Below, one piece after another: positions 10,867 through 19,959 of a DNA stretch of 64,000 bases. The DNA is taken from positions 806,001 through 870,000 of the forward strand of contig NZ_JAJSAR010000002.1 of NCBI RefSeq assembly GCF_021729085.1, written 5' to 3'. Position 1 is the first letter of the stretch, and the number at the start of each line of letters is the position of its first letter. Source of the stretch: Pseudohongiella sp. O18 (lineage in GTDB: Bacteria > Pseudomonadota > Gammaproteobacteria > Pseudomonadales > Pseudohongiellaceae). The position numbers were made by a program, and so were the translations under genes. The notes under the pieces are model-generated. The model had not been told where the DNA came from and did not search any database. It was given only the letters and a program-made list of their open reading frames with translations.

Positions 10867-11166
10867 GGTCGAAATGACAGACCTTGTGATTGGATCCGCT
10901 CAATGTTACCGGTAAACGACATCCTGTTCCAGTCGGGCACGCCCCCTGCGATGCCTGACTGACGCTTTGTTATCCCTGCGCGCTGATTTTCCGAGTTTCC
11001 AATTTGAACCGCGATTAAGGCATACTCAATGTTCGTTCATGTCCTTAGAGAAGACTGACGGGGATCCTGACAACATTCAAGACAAAAGCTAGAAGAATCC
11101 TGTATGTCTATGAACAACAGTTATATTTGTTTAAACTTGCCCAAAGATACCGCAAGGAGTGCGTGA
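10867..11166. other. Divergent intergenic region, copper module / signalling operon
   Basis: 300 bases without a gene between the leftward copper-type module and the rightward signalling operon. It must hold both promoters. I see no convincing consensus -35/-10 pair and no clear CueR-like dyad. The only firm element is a ribosome-binding site AAGGAG at 11154-11159, seven bases before the ATG at 11167. The segment 11100-11140 is AT-rich relative to its surroundings. Confidence 0.5.
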
Positions 11167-13635
11167 ATGAACTCTCAGTTCGATGATGAACTCGCCATTT
11201 TACGTGAACGCTATCGGCGCAACCTTTTAAACTATCGATCAGAGATCGAACAACACTGGTCATCTCTCCAACAGGATCGACGTTCCGTTCACCTGGAACA
11301 GCTTGCCATGCTTGCCCACCGGCTTGCTGGTTCAGGTCGAGCGTATGGTTTTGAAAAGTTGTCCCAGTTAGCCCGCTCGCTTGAACACACGATTGATCAC
11401 CAGGAAAAACCGGCGTCGGATGACCTGTTGACCCAACTGACCGAGCCGGTCAATCAGCTGCTTGCCCGCCTCCGCCTTGACGAGTCAGACCAGGATTCTG
11501 CCACGGAGCCACATACTTCGACTTCGGACCTCACCAGCCCGGATTACAATCCAGACGAGGTCAGAATACTGGTTGTTGATGACGACACGGATTTTTGCCT
11601 TAAGCTGTGCCACTTTTTAAGAAATCACGGCTACACCGTATTCAGTCTGAACGACATAGCCGGATTTGAAGACGCGGTCGCACGCTTCTCACCGAAGGCC
11701 GTCATTGTCGATATGGATTTCTATGGCCAACGCAAGGCCGGTGCGCAAACTGTGTTGAGCTGGCATGAACGGAGTGGCAAGCCCGTGCCAGTGATTTTCG
11801 TATCTGCCTTTGATTCAATGGATCTCAGGTTGGCGGCAGTGCGGGCCGGTGGAAATTTTTTCTTGAGTAAACCTCTAGACCAGCATCGTCTGCTGTTCAT
11901 ACTGGGCTCGGAACTCGATCTTCAACCAGCAGATGCATTTCGTGTATTACTGGTTGATGATGATGCAGATCTTCTCATCCTTTACGAATCAATCTTGACT
12001 CGGTCCGGCTACGCAGTTCATACCGCAAGCTGTGCGACAGAAGCCTTAAACCTGCTTGAGCAGGAATCCGTGGACCTTGTACTGATTGACGTTTATATGC
12101 CGGAGTTTAACGGCATTGAGCTAGGACAACTGATTCGTCAACACGAGCGCTTTGCTCACATTTCGCTTCTATTCATGTCTGCCTCTGCTGACACGGACGT
12201 CAGACTGGCCTGTGCCAGATTGACCAGCGATGAATTTATTAACAAACCCATCGAACCCTGGCGCCTGAACATGGTGATCAAGGCCCGCTCGACGCGCAAA
12301 CACAATCACCTGACTCGTTCTTATATCAATTACGATCAACACTGGCAGCAGTATGACCAGTTGACGGCACTCCCATCACTTAAGACGTTTCGCAAAGCAC
12401 TTCAACTCCGGCTGGAGACTTTAAATCCCAGTGAACATTTTGCAGTACTGAAAATCGATATCAGGCATTTTCATACCGTGAATAATCTTTATGGGTATTT
12501 CACTGGCAATCAGGTATTGCAACGTCTCGCATGGGAGTTGTCGCAGAGTCTGACATTGGATGATCTGCTGTGTCGTGAAAGCGGCGATGAATTTTTAGTC
12601 ATGACGGCTGTGACGACTGACCCATCAACCATTGACACGCTCGCGAAAAAACTAGCCGTCGAAACGAGTAAGCCCATGCAGTTCGATGACCAGCGAACCG
12701 TTTTGCTATCGGCAGACATCGGCGTTGTCGTAGCACCAAAAGATACCAACAACGCTGATGAACTTCTGCAGTACCTGGATACAGCTTTGTTCGCCGCCCG
12801 ACGCTCGACAGAAACCAGCATCTGTTACTTTGATACCTCCATGAGACATCGAGAGGTACTGACCTTTGGCCTGGCGCAGGAAGTCAAGCGTGGGTTGAAG
12901 GATGGGCAATTCATTGCGGTGTATCAGCCCATTTTTTCCGTCGCAGATGGGAAGTTGACTGGTTTTGAAGCACTAGCCCGATGGCAACACCCAGTACGAG
13001 GTCTTGTTTCACCACTGGAGTTCATACCTGTCCTGGAAGAGCACGGTTTGATAACTCAGCTGACCAAATCCATGCTGGAACTGGCGCTAGCACAGTTGGC
13101 GACCTGGCGTGTGAAGCATCCAGACCTTTATGTGTCTGTTAACCTCTCGGCCCGAGACATTCAGGAGCCGGACTTTATTCGTGTCCTGGAACACTTACTG
13201 CACCACTATCAGGTGCCATCAAACCGCGTATTACTTGAAATTACTGAAACTGTTTTGCTGGCGGACTGGCATAATGCATCCAAGTCAATCAACGATTTAA
13301 AAGCATTGGGCGTGAAACTGGCCCTGGATGATTTTGGCACTGGCTATAGTTCGTTGAGTTACCTGAGCAAAATACAGGCATCAACACTGAAAGTAGATCG
13401 CAGTTTTATCAACTCCTGGTCAGAATCAAGCGACGACAACCTCCTGTCCACGATGGTCCAGCTTGGACACGGAACTGGCATGAAAGTAGTGGCAGAGGGT
13501 GTGGAAACAATAGAGCAACTTAATTATCTGAAAGAAATCGGTTGCGACAATTATCAGGGATACCTGTTATCCAAACCCATGTCCAGCGATGATATCAGCG
13601 CAACCGAATGGTTTAAGACAGGAAGAGTGGTGTAA
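11167..13635 (+). CDS. Hpt-REC-REC-GGDEF(degenerate)-EAL signalling protein
   Basis: 822 residues, no membrane segment. An Hpt domain carries the phospho-histidine H51 in AHRLAGSGRAYGF. REC1 (about 131-250) has acceptor D182 and K235; REC2 (about 257-375) has DDD, acceptor D308 and K360. The GGDEF domain has ESGDEF at 471-476 in place of GGDEF and an altered DIRHFHTVNN, so cyclase activity is doubtful. The EAL domain is complete: EAL at 601-603, then VNLSARDIQ, LEITET, DDFGTGYSS, LKVDRSFI and AEGVET. It is therefore probably a phosphorelay-controlled c-di-GMP phosphodiesterase. It is first in the operon, with AAGGAG seven bases before the ATG. Confidence 0.9.
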   Translation: MNSQFDDELAILRERYRRNLLNYRSEIEQHWSSLQQDRRSVHLEQLAMLAHRLAGSGRAYGFEKLSQLARSLEHTIDHQEKPASDDLLTQLTEPVNQLLARLRLDESDQDSATEPHTSTSDLTSPDYNPDEVRILVVDDDTDFCLKLCHFLRNHGYTVFSLNDIAGFEDAVARFSPKAVIVDMDFYGQRKAGAQTVLSWHERSGKPVPVIFVSAFDSMDLRLAAVRAGGNFFLSKPLDQHRLLFILGSELDLQPADAFRVLLVDDDADLLILYESILTRSGYAVHTASCATEALNLLEQESVDLVLIDVYMPEFNGIELGQLIRQHERFAHISLLFMSASADTDVRLACARLTSDEFINKPIEPWRLNMVIKARSTRKHNHLTRSYINYDQHWQQYDQLTALPSLKTFRKALQLRLETLNPSEHFAVLKIDIRHFHTVNNLYGYFTGNQVLQRLAWELSQSLTLDDLLCRESGDEFLVMTAVTTDPSTIDTLAKKLAVETSKPMQFDDQRTVLLSADIGVVVAPKDTNNADELLQYLDTALFAARRSTETSICYFDTSMRHREVLTFGLAQEVKRGLKDGQFIAVYQPIFSVADGKLTGFEALARWQHPVRGLVSPLEFIPVLEEHGLITQLTKSMLELALAQLATWRVKHPDLYVSVNLSARDIQEPDFIRVLEHLLHHYQVPSNRVLLEITETVLLADWHNASKSINDLKALGVKLALDDFGTGYSSLSYLSKIQASTLKVDRSFINSWSESSDDNLLSTMVQLGHGTGMKVVAEGVETIEQLNYLKEIGCDNYQGYLLSKPMSSDDISATEWFKTGRVV

Positions 13636-13700
13636 GCTGATCACAGAATTTCCTGGAAGTCTTTCAGAGAGCTAGAAAGAGACCCGCCCTGGAGGCGCTC

Positions 13701-15677
13701 ATGCAGAAACCTGCAATACCCTGTAACGAGCCTGAGCGCTTGAAGGCATTACACAGTCTGCGATTATTGTTTACCGCCGCTGAGGCTCGATTTGACCGCA
13801 TCACGCGATTGGCACAGCGCGTGTTTGGTGTTGAAATCGCCTTGATTTCTCTGGTTGCAGAAGACATTCAGTGGTTCAAATCTCGTCAGGGACTTGATGT
13901 CACTCAAACTGAACGCAGTATTTCCTTCTGTGGTCACACAATCTTGCAGGACGAATTTCTGGTTGTTTCCGATACCCACGAGGACCCAAGATTTCGGGAC
14001 AACCCGCTGGTGACGGACGCACCCAATATACGGTTTTATGCCGGCGCGCCATTGAAATCCTTTGATGATCAGAATATTGGCACCTTGTGTTTAATTCATC
14101 CTCAACCTCGAACATTTACAAGCCAGGACAAGCTTTTGCTGCGCGACCTGGCAGATCTCGTTGAACAGGAATTTCAGCAGAACCATCTTCGCGACCAGCT
14201 CCTGCGCGCCGAGCGTGCTGAACAACGACTCGCATCATTTATTCAGGGCACCAATATCGGCACATGGGAGTGGAACGTTCAAACCGGAGAAACTGTTTTT
14301 AATGAGCGTTGGGCCAACATTGTCGGGTATACACTTGAGGAACTGGCACCTGTCAGCATTGAGACTTGGATGAATCTGGCTCACCCAGATGATTTGCAAC
14401 ACTCCGGACAGGCATTGGAAGCGCACTTTGCTGGCAAATCCGATTTCTACGATTTTGTTTGTCGAATGAAACACAAACTCGGACATTGGGTCTGGGTGCA
14501 TGACAGGGGCAAGTTGATCAGCCGCAATGCAAATGGAGAGCCGCTGATGATGACAGGCACACACGCCGACATCACCAAACAGATTGAAGCACAACAGGCG
14601 CTCAGTATCAGCGAAGCACGTTTGCGCGGTCTTTTCGAGCTCTCTCCACTGGGAATTGCACTTAATGACTTTGAAACTGGGACATTTATTGATGTCAATC
14701 CGGCACTGATTGCACCCACCGGCTACTCCGAAGAGGAGTTTCGGCAGCTGAGCTACTGGGAAGTGACACCTGAGGAGTATGCTGAACAGGAGCAAATACA
14801 GTTACAAAAAATGGAGGAAACTGGGCGCTACGGACCTTATGAAAAGGAGTACATCCGTAAAGACGGTAGTCGTTACCCGGTTTTGTTGAACGGTATGGTC
14901 GTTAAAGATGCCAACGGCCAGAAACTGATCTGGTCCATCATTGAGGACATTTCCGACCGCAAGCGGCTGGATCGCATGAAAAACGAGTTTATATCGACGG
15001 TCAGCCATGAGCTTCGAACGCCCCTTACAGCGATTCACGGTGCCCTTAAGCTAATGGCGTCTGGTTCGCTAGGCTCATCTGATGGGCCGTTTAACGACAT
15101 GGTGACGATTGCGGAGAAAAACAGCCAGCGTCTCCTTTTGTTGATAAATGATTTGCTTGACATGGAGCAGATGTTACTCGGCAAATTGAGCATCAACTTG
15201 CAATGGCAAGAACTCAAACCGTTGATAGAAGCGTCTATCCGGGAAAATATGCCATACGCCAGGCAGTATCAGGTTCAGTTGCGCTGTATAGATGACATCG
15301 GGGACCTCGAAGTTATGGTTGATTCGACGCGATTAATGCAGGTTATGGCTAACCTTTTATCGAACGCCATCAAATTTTCTCCGGCCCAAGGTGAGGTGCT
15401 TGTTCGCGTGGAAAACCAGGAGCATGGTATACGTATCAAGGTTATAGATGAGGGGCCAGGAATACCCGAAGAATTCAAGGAGCGAATTTTTCAAAAATTT
15501 TCTCAAGCTGATTCAACTGATTCTCGGCAAAAGGGGGGGACTGGCCTGGGCCTGGCCATCACACGAGAGCTCGTGGATAAAATGGGAGGGCAGATCGGTT
15601 TCAGCTCGTCCGTCAATCAGGGTTCCTGCTTTTACGTTGATTTACCAACGCGCACATCCGGCCGACAGGAGATTTGA
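13701..15677 (+). CDS. Cytoplasmic sensor histidine kinase GAF-PAS-PAS-HisKA-HATPase
   Basis: 658 residues without a membrane segment. In order: a GAF domain (about 25-160), PAS (180-295), PAS/PAC (305-420), HisKA with H436 in STVSHELRTPLTAIHG, and an ATPase domain with the N box NLLSNAIKFSP, the G1 box DEGPGIPEEF and GTGLGLAI. There is no receiver, so phosphate must go to a separate protein, most simply the REC proteins in the same operon. The ATG is preceded by GGAGG at six bases. The H-box region closely resembles that of the next gene, suggesting a duplicated kinase core with swapped sensors. Confidence 0.92.
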   Translation: MQKPAIPCNEPERLKALHSLRLLFTAAEARFDRITRLAQRVFGVEIALISLVAEDIQWFKSRQGLDVTQTERSISFCGHTILQDEFLVVSDTHEDPRFRDNPLVTDAPNIRFYAGAPLKSFDDQNIGTLCLIHPQPRTFTSQDKLLLRDLADLVEQEFQQNHLRDQLLRAERAEQRLASFIQGTNIGTWEWNVQTGETVFNERWANIVGYTLEELAPVSIETWMNLAHPDDLQHSGQALEAHFAGKSDFYDFVCRMKHKLGHWVWVHDRGKLISRNANGEPLMMTGTHADITKQIEAQQALSISEARLRGLFELSPLGIALNDFETGTFIDVNPALIAPTGYSEEEFRQLSYWEVTPEEYAEQEQIQLQKMEETGRYGPYEKEYIRKDGSRYPVLLNGMVVKDANGQKLIWSIIEDISDRKRLDRMKNEFISTVSHELRTPLTAIHGALKLMASGSLGSSDGPFNDMVTIAEKNSQRLLLLINDLLDMEQMLLGKLSINLQWQELKPLIEASIRENMPYARQYQVQLRCIDDIGDLEVMVDSTRLMQVMANLLSNAIKFSPAQGEVLVRVENQEHGIRIKVIDEGPGIPEEFKERIFQKFSQADSTDSRQKGGTGLGLAITRELVDKMGGQIGFSSSVNQGSCFYVDLPTRTSGRQEI

Positions 15678-17710
15678 CTCTCTTGGCCTCTTTCTACTTC
15701 AGGAACAAAACCCATTTCTTGTTCATAGAAGTCGCATTGTTTATTGCGATGTTGTTATTAACTGAATTCGCTGTAAGAGCTTACCGTGAAGCGTCACTCC
15801 AACAGTCGCGGTTAGAAACTCTGGATCGTGGAGCCCAGCTTCGCGCATTTCTTGAGTCGGAGATTAATCAGGCCGCATTTCTGGCAACTGGTGTTGAATC
15901 CTATGTCGTTGCTCGAGAAGGTAGTATTGAAGATGAAGAAATACAACGTATTCTGGCTTTGATTTTTGAGCGCAACCAACATTTTCGTAATATTGGCCTC
16001 GCACCTGGAAACCAATTAACCTGGGTGTATCCGGAGGCAGGCAATGAGTCCGTGCTGGGCTTAAATTACGCCGACCTGCCTGAACAATGGCCAGCAATCC
16101 AAAGAGTTATCGAAACAGGGCAGGGCATACTGAGTGGTCCGCTGGAACTGGTTCAAGGCGGCAATGGATTGATTTATCGATCCCCCGTTTACATTAACGA
16201 GAATTATTGGGGCCTGCTAAGTACCGTCATTGATGCTGACAGTCTCCTGAGTTTGATTAGATCAGCTGCTGGCGACCTCGCATCACGAATCTCGTTGCGC
16301 AATGTCGATGACGAAGGACAGCCAGGCAGAACTTTTTTTGGGGATAGTGAAAATTTCAACTCACCGCTGGAGCTTACGCCAGTACGCGTGCCAGGTGGTG
16401 AGTGGCAGATGGCTATCCAGCTGCCGGAAAACGTCGGTAGCCAGGTGATGTCACTGCGCATCTCAGGTGTATTTATTTCGATCTTGGTAGCTGTTTTTCT
16501 GGGCTCGATACTGCGCATGATCTGGCAACGTAACCTTCTCCAGCAACTGGATTCGGAAGTACTGACGCGGACCGCTGAACTGAGCGAGACGAATGACTTA
16601 TTGGATTCAGTGTTATCGGCGGCAAGATCATTCGCAATTATCGCGACTGATTTATCAGGCACCATTATTGTATTTAACAACGGGGCAGAGCGTATGCTGG
16701 GTTACTCTGCCGATGAAATGGTCGGCAAACACCAACCTGACATTTTTTTGCTAAATGATGAACTGCGCGAAAGGGCAGCCAAAATATCCGGTGAGTTGGG
16801 TCGACGACTGATTGGCAACGAGTTACTGACATACAGAATTAGTCAGGGTGGCACCGAAGAGTTGATGATCCACTATAAACATCGCGATGGTCACTTGATT
16901 CCCGTACAGGTCGTCATCAGTGCACTAACTGATCTTCAGGGCAAAGTCCGCGGTTACCTTGGTATTGCCGAAGATGTATCGGAAAGACTGCGCAACCAGA
17001 CACTTAAGGACCAATTCATTTCGACGGTCAGCCATGAGCTGCGTACACCATTGACAGCCATCACCGGCGCATTAGGCCTGATGCGGTCAGGGTCTATCGG
17101 CGCCTTACCTGAAACTGTGCAATCCATGGTGGAAATTGCCCATAACAATAGCCAGCGTCTTGCATCCCTGGTTAACGATTTACTGGATGTAGAAAAATTA
17201 ATGGCGGGCCGGATGGTGTTGTATCCTGACAAACAGGAGATTGCCGATCTGGTGCATTCTGCAGTCTCTGATCTACTACCGTTGGCGAAAATACAGAACG
17301 TGGAACTAAAAGAGCACGCGAACGTATCTGCCTGTATTTGGGTGGATTCGGCCCGTTTTCAGCAGGTTTTGACCAATCTCCTCAGTAACGCTATTAAGTT
17401 CTCACCACCGGGTGGGCAGGTTAGTATTACAACAGCCTTGGAATCAGGTCGGATCAGGATAATGGTGCTGGATCAGGGGTCAGGTATTCCTGAAAGTTTT
17501 CAGGATCATATTTTTCAGCGGTTTGCTCAAGCTGAAGCCGGAGACAGTCGACAAAAAGCGGGTACTGGCCTGGGTTTGGCAATCAGCAAGGAGCTAACCG
17601 AGCAGATGGGCGGCTGCATCGGGTTTGACGCCGAGCGATCTGAAGGTTGTTGCTTTTGGGTTGAGTTCCCGCTTTATAATGACGCCAGGTCCGGTAATGA
17701 AAATACCTGA
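15674..17710 (+). CDS. Membrane sensor histidine kinase CHASE-like-PAS-HisKA-HATPase
   Basis: 678 residues. Membrane segments at about 14-36 and 259-282 bracket a periplasmic region of some 220 residues that looks like a CHASE-type sensor (AFLESEINQAAFLATGVESY, NIGLAPGNQL, and SPVYINENYWGLLS later). A PAS domain (about 310-440) follows, then HisKA with H454 in STVSHELRTPLTAITG and an ATPase domain with NLLSNAIKFSP, DQGSGIPESF and GTGLGLAI. The start is a TTG at 15674 that overlaps the previous stop as TTGA, with AGGAG a few bases upstream. There is no receiver domain. Confidence 0.9.
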   Translation: MTLLASFYFRNKTHFLFIEVALFIAMLLLTEFAVRAYREASLQQSRLETLDRGAQLRAFLESEINQAAFLATGVESYVVAREGSIEDEEIQRILALIFERNQHFRNIGLAPGNQLTWVYPEAGNESVLGLNYADLPEQWPAIQRVIETGQGILSGPLELVQGGNGLIYRSPVYINENYWGLLSTVIDADSLLSLIRSAAGDLASRISLRNVDDEGQPGRTFFGDSENFNSPLELTPVRVPGGEWQMAIQLPENVGSQVMSLRISGVFISILVAVFLGSILRMIWQRNLLQQLDSEVLTRTAELSETNDLLDSVLSAARSFAIIATDLSGTIIVFNNGAERMLGYSADEMVGKHQPDIFLLNDELRERAAKISGELGRRLIGNELLTYRISQGGTEELMIHYKHRDGHLIPVQVVISALTDLQGKVRGYLGIAEDVSERLRNQTLKDQFISTVSHELRTPLTAITGALGLMRSGSIGALPETVQSMVEIAHNNSQRLASLVNDLLDVEKLMAGRMVLYPDKQEIADLVHSAVSDLLPLAKIQNVELKEHANVSACIWVDSARFQQVLTNLLSNAIKFSPPGGQVSITTALESGRIRIMVLDQGSGIPESFQDHIFQRFAQAEAGDSRQKAGTGLGLAISKELTEQMGGCIGFDAERSEGCCFWVEFPLYNDARSGNENT

Positions 17711-17758
17711 CGCAGAGAGTCATTTAATTCAGCAGTAGCAGGAGCAAAGAGGTTACGG

Positions 17759-18151
17759 ATGAGTGATTTGATTCGTGTCATGTATGTAGAAGATGAGCCA
17801 GATATCCGAGCCGTCGCCAAACTGGCGCTAGAAGTAGTGGGTGGTTTGACCGTCAGTCTGTGCGAGCGTGGAGACCTGGCCGTTTCCCAGGCAGAGCATT
17901 TTTCGCCGCAGATGATTTTGTTGGATGTAATGATGCCCGGGATGGACGGGCCGAGCACCTTAAAAGCCTTGCGCGAACACCCCCAATTGCATGCCGTGCC
18001 GGTTGCATTCATGACAGCCAAAGTACAGGCGCATGAAGTAGACCGTTTTATAAGCCTGGGGGCCATCGGTGTCATTCCCAAGCCTTTTGATCCAATGACA
18101 CTGGCTCAACAGGTCAAAGATTTGTGGCGTCTCACGGAGGAGCAGTCTTGA
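17759..18151 (+). CDS. Single-domain response regulator (CheY-like)
   Basis: 130 residues forming one receiver domain: acidic pair EDE at 11-13, acceptor D56 in LLDVMMPGMDG, the switch threonine in FMTAK, and the conserved lysine in VIPKPFD. There is no output domain. It lies between the two kinases and the last Hpt-REC-REC-GGDEF protein, and could act as a phosphate shuttle from a kinase to an Hpt domain, or as a sink. That role is inferred from position. Its stop is overlapped by the TTG start of the next gene. Confidence 0.92.
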   Translation: MSDLIRVMYVEDEPDIRAVAKLALEVVGGLTVSLCERGDLAVSQAEHFSPQMILLDVMMPGMDGPSTLKALREHPQLHAVPVAFMTAKVQAHEVDRFISLGAIGVIPKPFDPMTLAQQVKDLWRLTEEQS

Positions 18152-19812
18152 ATTTTAATGAGCAGTTACAGGCAATTCAGGATGAGTATCTAAAGAAACT
18201 GCCAGTCGTGTTGGACCAGATATCCTTGCTGGCACAGGAGTTACAGCTGACTGCACCGAGGCGAGATCAATTAGTAATACTGGGACAGGAATTGCACAAA
18301 CTGGCCGGATCTGCGGGCACGTTCGGTCTGACACGACTCAGTTCGCGTGCCGCTGAACTAAATAAGAACCTTGATAGCATTTTGTCTTCGAATTCGGCTG
18401 AAAGTGACCTCAGAAATAAAGGTCTGCAGCTTAAAGAAGCGCTGGACTCTCTTAGCCTGTTCGCAAAGCCTGGCCCAAATCCCAACCCGAGCCTCATCAC
18501 TCCGGACGCAGACGTAACACGTACAACCAATAACAAGCCATTGCTCGATCAAATATGGCTTCTTGAGGCTGAACCTCAACTGGGCGCAACGCTGATGGCC
18601 CATCTGGAATCTTTTAATTTTTCAGCGCGACTGTTTACCAACCTTAGCGAACTGGCGTCAGCGTTTGAATCAGACCAGCCGCAAATTTTGTTGCTGGATA
18701 TTCCATTGGAGAATGAGGGTCCTTCTACTGATTTTCATTCTCAATGCCAATTTTTTCAGAACACATCTTCACGCGTTGTTTTTATCAGTAGTAAAGACGA
18801 TTTTGCTGCACGGCTCGAGGCTGCCAGCCTCGGGGCACAAGCCTATTTTGTCAAACCCCTCGACATACCAAATTTGATAAATCGGATCGAACAAATTGTC
18901 GCCAATCTGCATTCGCCTGCAGAGAAAGTTCTGATTATCGATGATGATGAGATGTTGGCACAGTACTATCGACAGGTGCTGATCGGGGCGGGGATGCAAG
19001 CAGAAATCCTCGCCAGGCCAGAGAAAGTCATCTCAGCTTTAGAATCGAACACCCCTGATGTGATTTTGATGGACCTGCAAATGCCTGGAATCAGTGGACA
19101 GAATCTTGCCGCCGTGATCAGACAATACGGGCGGTGGGTTGGTCTGCCAATTGTCTATTTGTCTGCAGAGCACGATCCCCATTTACAATTACTCGCTCTC
19201 AAGCAAGGAGCAGACGACTTTCTGGTAAAACCCATTTCTAATGAGCACCTCGTTACTGTGGTCAAATCAAAAGTAGCCCGGTCACGGCAGCTGATTGATC
19301 TGATGACTAAAGACAGCCTGACAAGTTTGCTTAAGCATGCAGCCATCAAAGACGCCTTGCGCAGAGAACTGGATCTCGCGCGCCGTAAACGGGAAGAATT
19401 ATGTGTTGCCATGATGGATATAGACCATTTCAAGCAGATTAATGACCAATTCGGCCATGCCATGGGAGATGAGGTTATTGCCTCGGTAGCGACATTACTT
19501 CGGATGCGACTGCGAAGAACGGATGTACTTGGACGCTACGGCGGCGAAGAATTCGTCGTGATTATGGGTAACTGCAGTGGTGATAAGGCATTTAAGGTTC
19601 TCGACGATTTCAGGCAACGCTTCCAGGAGCTGAAGTTTTCAGACGAAGAGAAGGTATTCAGCGCGACCATATCAATAGGAATCGCACCGATTAAATCCTC
19701 ACATGAGATTGATGCTGATATGTTGCTTGTGGCGGCGGACAAAGCCATGTACGCGGCCAAGTCGATGGGGCGTAACAAAGTTGTACTGCACGACGCCGGG
19801 AGTGCTGGTTAA
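18148..19812 (+). CDS. Hpt-REC-REC-GGDEF diguanylate cyclase
   Basis: 554 residues. The Hpt domain has H50 in ELHKLAGSAGTFGL. REC1 (about 135-250) keeps acceptor D184 and K236 but has a weak acidic pocket (EAE). REC2 (about 259-375) has DDD, D309 and K361. The GGDEF domain is intact: MDIDHFKQINDQFGH, GGEEF at 465-469, and an I-site RRTD at 456-459. It should make c-di-GMP under phosphorelay control. The frame is open to a GTG at 18124, but the TTG at 18148 overlaps the previous stop as TTGA and has GGAGGAG at a good distance, so it is preferred. It is the last gene of the operon. Confidence 0.9.
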   Translation: MNFNEQLQAIQDEYLKKLPVVLDQISLLAQELQLTAPRRDQLVILGQELHKLAGSAGTFGLTRLSSRAAELNKNLDSILSSNSAESDLRNKGLQLKEALDSLSLFAKPGPNPNPSLITPDADVTRTTNNKPLLDQIWLLEAEPQLGATLMAHLESFNFSARLFTNLSELASAFESDQPQILLLDIPLENEGPSTDFHSQCQFFQNTSSRVVFISSKDDFAARLEAASLGAQAYFVKPLDIPNLINRIEQIVANLHSPAEKVLIIDDDEMLAQYYRQVLIGAGMQAEILARPEKVISALESNTPDVILMDLQMPGISGQNLAAVIRQYGRWVGLPIVYLSAEHDPHLQLLALKQGADDFLVKPISNEHLVTVVKSKVARSRQLIDLMTKDSLTSLLKHAAIKDALRRELDLARRKREELCVAMMDIDHFKQINDQFGHAMGDEVIASVATLLRMRLRRTDVLGRYGGEEFVVIMGNCSGDKAFKVLDDFRQRFQELKFSDEEKVFSATISIGIAPIKSSHEIDADMLLVAADKAMYAAKSMGRNKVVLHDAGSAG

Positions 19813-19861
19813 TTAGCTCAGTTTCATCATTTCCACGAAAAGTAGCTTGCTCCAGCTGATA

Positions 19862-19901
19862 CCCACTATTTCCGGTAATAAAGATTACCGGAAATAGTGG
19901 G
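19862..19901. terminator. Perfect 18-bp inverted repeat between convergent genes
   Basis: CCCACTATTTCCGGTAAT at 19862-19879 and its exact complement at 19884-19901 flank a four-base loop AAAG. A second, weaker pair, TGATAC at 19857-19862 and GTATCA at 19909-19914, surrounds it. There is no T-run on either side. The place between the end of the signalling operon and the convergent phosphatase gene suggests transcript-end formation or RNA protection for both, but it is not a classical intrinsic terminator. Confidence 0.6.
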
Positions 19902-19959
19902 GCAGTAAGTATCAAATGCATTTACCCTGCAGCTTTAAATAAACCGCTAACAATAACTG

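Noticed and set aside
10867-11166. CueR-type operator before the copper module
   Set aside because: I looked for a MerR-type dyad with a 19-20 base spacer and found none convincing on either strand.
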